In this document: piece by piece, positions 6,105-11,102 of the stretch | How the letters are laid out: each line of letters begins with the position of its first letter | Numbering within the stretch: position 1 is the first letter of the stretch | Assembly (NCBI GenBank): GCA_900762125.1 | Contig: CAAFFL010000045.1 | Span: 1 to 14,118 of the forward strand | Direction: 5' to 3' | Length of the DNA stretch: 14,118 nt | Source of the DNA: an uncultured Prevotella sp. | GTDB lineage: Bacteria; Bacteroidota; Bacteroidia; Bacteroidales; Bacteroidaceae | Made by a program: the position numbers and the translations under genes | The notes under the pieces: generated by a model | Database searches by the model: none | What the model was told of the DNA's origin: nothing | What the model saw: the letters and a program-made list of their open reading frames with translations, nothing else

Positions 6105-6986
6105 TTATATCTTATACAATTCAGAGGCCTTCATCTTCAGGAACTTGTTCACCGAGACGCTGGCGCAGAGCCCCGTGATGATCACGCCAAAGAGGAAGAC
6201 GGCAACGCCGGTGATGACCATGTCACGCCACGTGAGAACGGTCTCCACCTCCGGCTGATAATAGTAGAGGGCATAGACGCAGCCACCGAGGAACAGGCAT
6301 GCCAACAGGGCTGCGAGCAATCCGAGGCCAATGGCTTGGCGCACAAAAGGCCAACGAATGAAGCTCCACGAGGCTCCTACGAGTTTCATGATGTGGATGG
6401 AGAAGCGGCGGGCATAGATGCTCAGCCGCACGGTGTTGTTGATGAGGGCAAAGGAGATGAACGTCAGCAGGATGGCCAGCACCAGCATGATGAGCTCGAT
6501 GCGCGCGAGGTTCTGGTTGACGACCTTCACGAGGTCCTTCTGATAGTTCACCTGGAAGACCTTCGGATAAGCCTTCAGCTCCTTGGAGATCCATTGCAGG
6601 GAGTCGGGGTTGGCATAGTCGCTCTGCAACGTGAGGTCGACGGATGCCTGGAAGGGGTTGACGCCACCGGTGAACTCCGTGGGGTCGGAGCCCAGCGCCT
6701 GCCGCTGTTCCTTCAGCGCCTCTTCCTTACTGACGAAATGGATATCCTTGATATAAGGCTTCTTCGCCATGCCTTTGCAGAGCGACAGCGCCTCGTTGTC
6801 GGTCATCTCTTGTTCAAACTCCACCGTGACAAGGAGATTCTCCTTCACATTGGCCGAGAGGTTGCGGCCGACGAGGGTGATGAACACGATGAGTCCCAGA
6901 AGGACGAGCACCATGGCGGTGCTGATGCAAAGGGTTACCGCCTGAAGACGGCCTGTATGTCGTTTGGTCTGATTATTCTTTCCCAT
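6105..6986 (-). CDS. ftsX: Cell division protein FtsX
   Basis: The permease-like membrane subunit of the FtsEX complex, which couples ATP hydrolysis by FtsE to activation of peptidoglycan hydrolases at the septum. The 293-residue protein has the standard layout: a cytoplasmic N-terminus, TM1 at about 17-40, an extracellular domain at about 41-160, and three C-terminal membrane segments at about 164-186, 217-242 and 257-278. KLVGAS at 201-206 is the conserved FtsX loop motif. FtsE is not next to it: the gene opens the minus-strand run and the upstream neighbour is divergent, so ftsE must lie elsewhere, as is usual in Bacteroidota. Confidence 0.93.
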   Translation of the reverse strand: MGKNNQTKRHTGRLQAVTLCISTAMVLVLLGLIVFITLVGRNLSANVKENLLVTVEFEQEMTDNEALSLCKGMAKKPYIKDIHFVSKEEALKEQRQALGSDPTEFTGGVNPFQASVDLTLQSDYANPDSLQWISKELKAYPKVFQVNYQKDLVKVVNQNLARIELIMLVLAILLTFISFALINNTVRLSIYARRFSIHIMKLVGASWSFIRWPFVRQAIGLGLLAALLACLFLGGCVYALYYYQPEVETVLTWRDMVITGVAVFLFGVIITGLCASVSVNKFLKMKASELYKI

Positions 6987-7019
6987 TTCCTATTTGGCAA
7001 TAGCTATGCTAATTAGGTG

Positions 7020-7027
7020 CAAAGTAA
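7020..7027 (-). promoter_or_regulatory. Probable -7 box for the ftsX-folK run
   Basis: The minus strand reads TTACTTTG followed by CACC, one base away from TAnnTTTG and with the same TTTGCACC ending as the rpsO and radical SAM promoters. It lies 33 nt upstream of the ftsX ATG. No clean -33 TTG at 19-21 nt spacing was found, so strength and exact start are uncertain. Confidence 0.45.
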
Positions 7028-7054
7028 CAAAAAAAATATCACAATAAAGAGAGT

Positions 7055-7099
7055 TTAACGTGCATTAACGCCAAAAGAGAAAGAAACACTGTACCTTTG
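7055..7099 (+). promoter_or_regulatory. Promoter region of the radical SAM gene with TTAACG direct repeat
   Basis: TACCTTTG at 7092-7099 is a full TAnnTTTG match inside GTACCTTTGCACC, identical to the rpsO promoter. At the -33 position there is no TTG. Instead, two copies of TTAACG (7055-7060 and 7065-7070) lie 10 bp apart, on the same face of the helix. The second abuts a 21-nt spacer. The pair may be a site for a regulator standing in for a weak -33 element; that is inference. Confidence 0.55.
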
Positions 7100-7100
7100 C

Positions 7101-7151
7101 ACCAACAAACCACCCCACCAACAAACCACCTCACCAACAAACCAACAAACC
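7101..7151 (+). repeat. A/C-only tandem-repeat 5' leader of the radical SAM gene
   Basis: The 51 nt before the ATG contain only A, C and two scattered T. They are built from units ACCAACAAACCACCCC (7101-7116), ACCAACAAACCACCTC (7117-7132) and ACCAACAAACCAACAAACC (7133-7151). As the inferred transcription start is near 7105, the repeat makes up essentially the whole leader. It has almost no base-pairing potential and no Shine-Dalgarno. Such leaders fit Bacteroidota initiation, which relies on unstructured A-rich sequence. Confidence 0.8.
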
Positions 7152-7913
7152 ATGATCATTTATCCAAGTCCTATCTATGGCCCCGTGCACAGCCGCCGTC
7201 TCGGTCTGAGCCTCGGCATCAACCTCATGCCGGCCGACGGCAAGATTTGCACATTCGACTGCCTCTACTGCGAGTGCGGCTTCAATGCCGACCATCGAAC
7301 ACACACGCCTCACCCCACTCGGGAGGTGGTAGCCAAGGCCCTTGAGGCACAGCTCATCAAGATGCACAACGACGGTGAGCACCCCGACGTGCTGACGTTT
7401 GCCGGCAACGGTGAGCCGACAAGCAACCCACAGTTTCCGGAGATTATCAACGACACCATCCGTCTGCGTGACCGCTGGTGCCCCAAGGCGAAGATCAGCG
7501 TGCTGAGCAACTCGACGTTCACCTCCCGTCCCGCCATCCGCGAGGCACTGATGAAGGTGGACAACAACATCCTGAAGCTCGACACCGTCGACAGCGACTA
7601 TATAAATAAGGTGGACCGTCCCACGCAGCCCAGCTACGACGTGAAGAAGATCATCGAGAACCTGAAGTGGTTCCACGGGCACGTCATCATCCAGACGATG
7701 TTCATGAAGGGTGACGGCACCGACAACACGGGCGACCGCTATGTCCAGCCTTGGCTCGAGGCGGTGAAGGACATCCGTCCGCAGGAGGTGATGGTCTACA
7801 CCATCGACCGTGAGACACCGGACAAGAAGCTCCTCAAGGCCACCCATGAAGAGCTGGACCGCATCCGCGATATGGTCATCGCTGCCGGCATACCCTGCAC
7901 AGCGTCTTATTAA
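7152..7913 (+). CDS. Radical SAM protein (COG0731-like)
   Basis: A 253-residue radical SAM protein. The cluster-binding motif CTFDCLYC (C33, C37, C40, the CxxxCxxC pattern) follows an N-terminal block with SRRLGLSLGINLMP, and the SAM-contacting glycine motif appears as FAGNGEPTSNPQF. It resembles the Fe-S oxidoreductase group COG0731, related to the TYW1 wyosine-tRNA enzyme but widespread in bacteria with no assigned substrate. No flavodoxin or SPASM extension is present. The ATG at 7152 follows the A/C repeat leader directly. The gene appears monocistronic: its stop overlaps the end of a symporter relic on the other strand. The family call is firm; the substrate is unknown. Confidence 0.9.
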   Translation: MIIYPSPIYGPVHSRRLGLSLGINLMPADGKICTFDCLYCECGFNADHRTHTPHPTREVVAKALEAQLIKMHNDGEHPDVLTFAGNGEPTSNPQFPEIINDTIRLRDRWCPKAKISVLSNSTFTSRPAIREALMKVDNNILKLDTVDSDYINKVDRPTQPSYDVKKIIENLKWFHGHVIIQTMFMKGDGTDNTGDRYVQPWLEAVKDIRPQEVMVYTIDRETPDKKLLKATHEELDRIRDMVIAAGIPCTASY

Positions 7914-8098
7914 TCTGCCTTTGTACGACCCTTTATTAATAAGGCAAAGATAGACATGCCCACCAGCCATCCAGGCAAAGAACGTCCAGCCGACGTGAAC
8001 TCGTCAGCTGACGATCCCTTACGAAAGAAGGAACAGCCAAAGAGCACCACGCCAATGGTGAAGATGATGAAGATGGCGAAGTCGATGATGTGTTCATA
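7910..8098 (-). pseudogene. N-terminal relic of a sodium:solute symporter (SSS family)
   Basis: The minus strand encodes EHIIDFAIFIIFTIGVVLFG, then CSFFRKGSSADEFTSAGRS, then LPGWLVGMSIFA. This reads as the first membrane segment, the conserved AGRSLPGW turn and the start of TM2 of an SSS-family transporter. After MSIFA the similarity ends: the frame continues LLIKGRTKAD and stops at 7910-7912, overlapping the radical SAM stop. There is no ATG in this frame: it opens after a TGA at 8123-8125 inside the HD gene, and the nearby ATG at 8097 is out of frame. About 60 codons of a gene normally near 500 remain. It directly follows the HD-hydrolase gene, perhaps once its operon partner. Confidence 0.8.
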
Positions 8099-8729
8099 GG
8101 CGGCGGTTTCTGAAGGGTTCCGTCAATGCATAGGTGCGGCGGAGCTCATCCGCAGGTATCGTCGCCTCCACCAGTTGTTGGGCAAACGCTGGCATCTGCC
8201 GCGCCTCATCGGTGCGGAGGAAGCGCTCGTCAAGGCACCATGTGCCCAGACGCAGACGGTCCAGTGCGTCGGCGTCCTTGAAGTCACGATAGACCTCCAG
8301 CCACAGTGGCGCCTCGTCCTTTGCCTCCTTTTCTATATATTCCTCACCGAGCTTGTCATCGCGGTCATGAAACTTGATAGCCGCAAAGGCCTCGGGCAGA
8401 AGATGCAACTTCTGCTTCTCACAAAACTCCTTATAATATTCTGCCGCACGGTCGCCATGCCCCGTGTCGAGGTAGTTGTCCTTCCGCCGGGTATCATGGA
8501 AGATGGACGCATGGGCCAGCGCAATCATCGGCCGCAGCTTCACGCCCCGCTGGTTGCCCAGCCGCAACGCATGGAGCAGCACACGCTCGCAGTGGCCCTG
8601 TGTGTGGATATCGAGGTCGCCGGGGATGGTCCAGAACTCCACACGATGCTCCATAAAGTCCATCCAGTAGCGGAACATCTGCTGCACCTCGTCAGCCTGC
8701 TCCGTGAGTATCTCTTTAGGTATCTTCAT
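8094..8729 (-). CDS. HD-domain phosphohydrolase family protein
   Basis: A 211-residue cytoplasmic protein with an HD-superfamily metal site: H46 (GHCERV), H78-D79 (SIFHDT), H91 (GHGDRA), H121 (IKFHD) and D152/D154 (FKDADALDRLR). The spacing suits a single-domain metal-dependent phosphohydrolase; substrates of such proteins range from nucleotides to signalling molecules and cannot be told here. The ATG at 8729 (MKIPKEIL) is chosen because it sits 25 nt below a perfect promoter box. The open frame extends upstream to 8972 only by reading through that promoter and into the TPR gene. It overlaps the symporter relic at its 3' end. Confidence 0.88.
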   Translation of the reverse strand: MKIPKEILTEQADEVQQMFRYWMDFMEHRVEFWTIPGDLDIHTQGHCERVLLHALRLGNQRGVKLRPMIALAHASIFHDTRRKDNYLDTGHGDRAAEYYKEFCEKQKLHLLPEAFAAIKFHDRDDKLGEEYIEKEAKDEAPLWLEVYRDFKDADALDRLRLGTWCLDERFLRTDEARQMPAFAQQLVEATIPADELRRTYALTEPFRNRRL

Positions 8730-8754
8730 CTTTATTATCGTTTTTTTTATTACG

Positions 8755-8786
8755 CAAAAATACACATTTTCTTGCAGATTACCAAA
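8755..8786 (-). promoter_or_regulatory. Promoter of the HD-domain gene
   Basis: On the minus strand TTTG (8783-8786) is followed by exactly 20 nt and then TATTTTTG (8755-8762), a complete Bacteroidota -33/-7 pair. The start codon lies 25 nt further on, so the leader is about 20 nt. This promoter is interlocked with the plus-strand promoter at 8772-8802. Confidence 0.8.
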
Positions 8787-8802
8787 ACATTCACTATATT
8801 TG
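8772..8802 (+). promoter_or_regulatory. Promoter of the TPR-like gene
   Basis: TTG at 8772-8774 (within TTTTCTTG), a 20-nt spacer, then TATATTTG at 8795-8802, a full match to TAnnTTTG. The ATG begins only 14 nt after the box, so the transcript should have a leader of 10 nt or less. Its -33 element lies in the spacer of the opposing HD promoter and vice versa. Confidence 0.8.
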
Positions 8803-8816
8803 CAGAAAAGGAGCCA

Positions 8817-9641
8817 ATGGAGACTACGGAATTCTGGAACAGCTACGAGCAGTTTAAACGGGAGATGAAGGCGGGCGACACCAATGCCGCACGCCACACG
8901 CTCTATCGCATGACACAACTCTATCCTCATATCACGGACAACGACCTCATGGGCAACAAGGCCATCATCCACTGTGCACTGGCACTAGACCGCATTATCG
9001 TCAACTTCAATCTGGCCTACTTCGTGCCCTACGCCATGCGGCTGGCCGACAGCGACTGGGAGGGCGAGCGGCGTGCCGGACGCATCGTGCCCTCATTGGG
9101 ACAGCGCATCACCAACCGCCTGATGAGCAACCTGCGGGAGCGGCCGGACAACTACATCAAGGCCATCATGCCCTTCTTCCGCAAGGCACTGCAGATCAAC
9201 CCAAGCAACAAGGACAACCTCCGCCATCTGGCACAGCTCTATGCCCGCGTGGCGCTGAAGTCGCAGGCCGCCAAACTCTACAAACGATTGCTCCAACGCT
9301 ATCACGACAGCTACCTCTACGCGGAGCTCGCCGACCTTCTCCCCACCCCACAGGAGAAGATTGCGCTCCTCACACAGGCCATCGTCCACCAGCCGAAAGA
9401 GGCCTACCGTGTCGGTTATCGTTACCGTCTGGCACAACTGCTGCAGATGCCGGAGCCACGGCGTGCCGCCTACGAGATACGCAAACGTATCGCTACACGC
9501 ACCAAAGCCGGGGAGCCCATCGCCGGCGACGTGGACCGCATAGCCCGTCTGCTGCAGGACTTTGAACCCGTCACAGAGAAGGAGCAGCAGGCCTTCTACG
9601 AAGCGCAGGGCCGCATCGCTGACAGGATTATCAACCAATAG
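8817..9641 (+). CDS. TPR-like helical protein of unknown function
   Basis: The 274-residue product starts METTEFWNSYEQF. It has no signal peptide or membrane segment and is rich in Arg, Leu and Ala. The region about 111-195 has tetratricopeptide-like spacing: AIMPFFRKALQINPSNKDNLRHLAQLY, then QAAKLYKRLLQRYHDSYLYAELADLL, then KIALLTQAIVHQPKEAYRVGYR. An N-terminal block (50-110) is helical with no motif I recognise, and the C-terminus (215-274) is basic and probably helical. The frame is open back to 8175, but that part is the shadow of the HD gene. The ATG at 8817, 14 nt below a -7 box, is the best start. GNAT follows after 46 nt, so the two may be cotranscribed. A scaffold or interaction role is inferred. 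Confidence 0.8.
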   Translation: METTEFWNSYEQFKREMKAGDTNAARHTLYRMTQLYPHITDNDLMGNKAIIHCALALDRIIVNFNLAYFVPYAMRLADSDWEGERRAGRIVPSLGQRITNRLMSNLRERPDNYIKAIMPFFRKALQINPSNKDNLRHLAQLYARVALKSQAAKLYKRLLQRYHDSYLYAELADLLPTPQEKIALLTQAIVHQPKEAYRVGYRYRLAQLLQMPEPRRAAYEIRKRIATRTKAGEPIAGDVDRIARLLQDFEPVTEKEQQAFYEAQGRIADRIINQ

Positions 9642-9687
9642 ACATGTCCCACCACCGCTCTTAGTTTTCTACAACAAAGCAAAAGAA

Positions 9688-10299
9688 ATGAAAACAACCA
9701 TCCTTCCCGCTCGGAAAGAGCAAGCCCCCACCATCGCCCGAATGATCATGACGGCGATGGACCTCGACTGCTGCCAGAACTTTGCTGGCCCTCACCACAC
9801 GCTCGACGACTTTCACCGCATGATGACTGGCCTCGTGGAACGCGACGACAGCCAGTATAGCTACCGTAACACCCTCGTAGCCCAAGCAACAGTGCCCGAG
9901 GGACTGGCAACAGAAGGGAACGGGAAAAAGACTGAAAGCCTTGCCGGCATCATCGTCGGCTACGACGGCCGCGACCTCCGCCGCCTCCGCAAGGCATTCA
10001 TCGATGCTGCTAAACGAGAGCTCGGCCAGGACTTCACGGGCATGCTTGACGAGACCGGACCGGGCGAGTACTATATCGACTCGCTCTGTGTAGCGCCAAA
10101 ATATCGGCATCAGGGCATCGCCTCTTCTTTAATAAAAGCGTTTATCAGCCGCCACGGTAAGGAACAGCCCGTCGGCCTCCTTGTCGACAAAGGCAACCCC
10201 AAGGCCGAGCACCTCTACAGTTCGTTAGGTTTCGAATATGTCGACGACACCACCTGGGGCGGACACGAGATGAAGCATCTACAATTCAATAAGAAATGA
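9688..10299 (+). CDS. GNAT family N-acetyltransferase
   Basis: A 203-residue GCN5-related acyltransferase. Motif A is clear at 131-150 (DSLCVAPKYRHQGIASSLI), with the RHQGIA pyrophosphate-binding loop for acetyl-CoA. Motif B follows with VDKGNPKAEHLYSSLGFEYV at 167-186, and an AGIIVGYDG strand lies at 86-94. The acceptor substrate cannot be predicted. The ATG at 9688 gives MKTTILPARK, a normal GNAT start, and follows an A-rich AACAAAGCAAAAGAA leader. Residues about 68-83 (TVPEGLATEGNGKKTE) look like an inserted polar loop between two strands. The stop overlaps the next start as ATGA at 10296-10299, so the broken esterase gene was once translationally coupled to it. Confidence 0.9.
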   Translation: MKTTILPARKEQAPTIARMIMTAMDLDCCQNFAGPHHTLDDFHRMMTGLVERDDSQYSYRNTLVAQATVPEGLATEGNGKKTESLAGIIVGYDGRDLRRLRKAFIDAAKRELGQDFTGMLDETGPGEYYIDSLCVAPKYRHQGIASSLIKAFISRHGKEQPVGLLVDKGNPKAEHLYSSLGFEYVDDTTWGGHEMKHLQFNKK

Positions 10300-11038
10300 A
10301 GCACACCTTATTATATATAGTGTTGGCAATCATGACGTCTATGAGTGCCACATCCTTCGCAAAAGACGTCGCCACCGTCAGCATCGATGGCGGAGAGGTC
10401 ATGACTTTTGGCCCGACAACCGACACTCCATCACCCAACAAGTTCACGCTTGTCGTCACCGACAAGGATGGCAAGACCATCTGTGAGGACGGCTTGCGGC
10501 TGCGTTGCTCGACATCTATCCCGGCGACGTGGTCATCCTGGGCAACAATGGTACCAACGGCATGAATTCCACCTTTGAAGAAGACGTGAACTATTATATT
10601 GATGCCGCCGAGGCGATGGGCGCACAGGTCGTGCTGAACAGCTATACGCCTCATGGGGCGGTGGGCAGCCATGCCAAGGGATACGACAGTGGCACACATA
10701 CCTTCAACAGCTATCGACAGGATGCTTACGATGTCATCGTGCGCCATGTGGATCAAGAGCGTGTCAAAAGCGACAGTTCCTATCTCGGCTTTATAGAGAT
10801 AGGCCGCAATGCCGACGCTATCTTCAATGCCTATGTCAAGGATTATCAAGCCAATGGCTATCCCTCTGCCGATGCTGCTGCCCAGACCATTATCGGGTGC
10901 TTCAAAGATCATAACCATTACAACCAAGACTCACTAGCATGCGACTTGATGCTCTTCGGTTATTCCACCTGCCAGAAGCCAGGCATCGTGAAGCAAATCA
11001 TAGCCCGCTTGACATCAGCGAACCATCAATATCACTAG
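10296..11038 (+). pseudogene. Broken SGNH/rhamnogalacturonan-acetylesterase-like gene
   Basis: Two frames hold the two halves. The first (ATG 10296) encodes a signal peptide, MKHTLLYIVLAIMTSMSATS, and about 45 further residues up to DKDGKTICEDG, after which meaningful sequence switches frame between about 10485 and 10500. The second runs to the TAG at 11036-11038 and reads LDIYPGDVVILGNNGTNG, TFEEDVNYYIDAAEAMGAQV and, near the end, DHNHYNQDSLACDLML. These match the middle and the catalytic Asp-x-x-His end of SGNH esterases. The N-terminal GDS block with the nucleophile serine is absent from both frames, so an internal deletion is more likely than a single-base error. The original substrate was perhaps an acetylated plant or host glycan. 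Confidence 0.75.
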
Positions 11039-11052
11039 ATGGCTACATTGAA

Positions 11053-11100
11053 ATGAGGAGATGAGGACATGAAGACTTGGAGACTTGGAGACTTGGAGAG
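11053..11100. repeat. Array of six 8-nt repeats between convergent ends
   Basis: Six contiguous octamers: ATGAGGAG, ATGAGGAC, ATGAAGAC, TTGGAGAC, TTGGAGAC, TTGGAGAG. The tract is almost all purine on the plus strand apart from one T or two per unit. It fills the 64-nt gap between the esterase relic and the end of the helicase gene, and two identical central units suggest slippage growth. No terminator hairpin is visible in this gap. Confidence 0.85.
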
Positions 11101-11102
11101 AC

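Noticed and set aside
7101..7151. CRISPR array or coding repeat in the A/C tandem repeat
   Set aside because: Units are contiguous, 16 nt, without spacers, and lie entirely between a promoter and a start codon.
7131..7970. Long minus-strand open frame opposite the radical SAM gene
   Set aside because: It is antisense to a gene with clear motifs; its product has no recognisable domain, and the symporter relic lies in another frame.
8175..8816. Upstream extension of the TPR-like protein
   Set aside because: The extra 214 residues are antisense to the HD gene and lack motifs; the promoter at 8772-8802 places transcription start after them.
8730..8972. Upstream extension of the HD-domain protein
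   Set aside because: It would require translating through both divergent promoters and antisense to the TPR gene; the ATG at 8729 fits the promoter and family start.
10505..11038. A separate intact gene starting at TTG 10505
   Set aside because: The start falls in the middle of an SGNH esterase fold, lacks the catalytic serine block and signal peptide, and has no promoter, so it is the tail of a broken gene.
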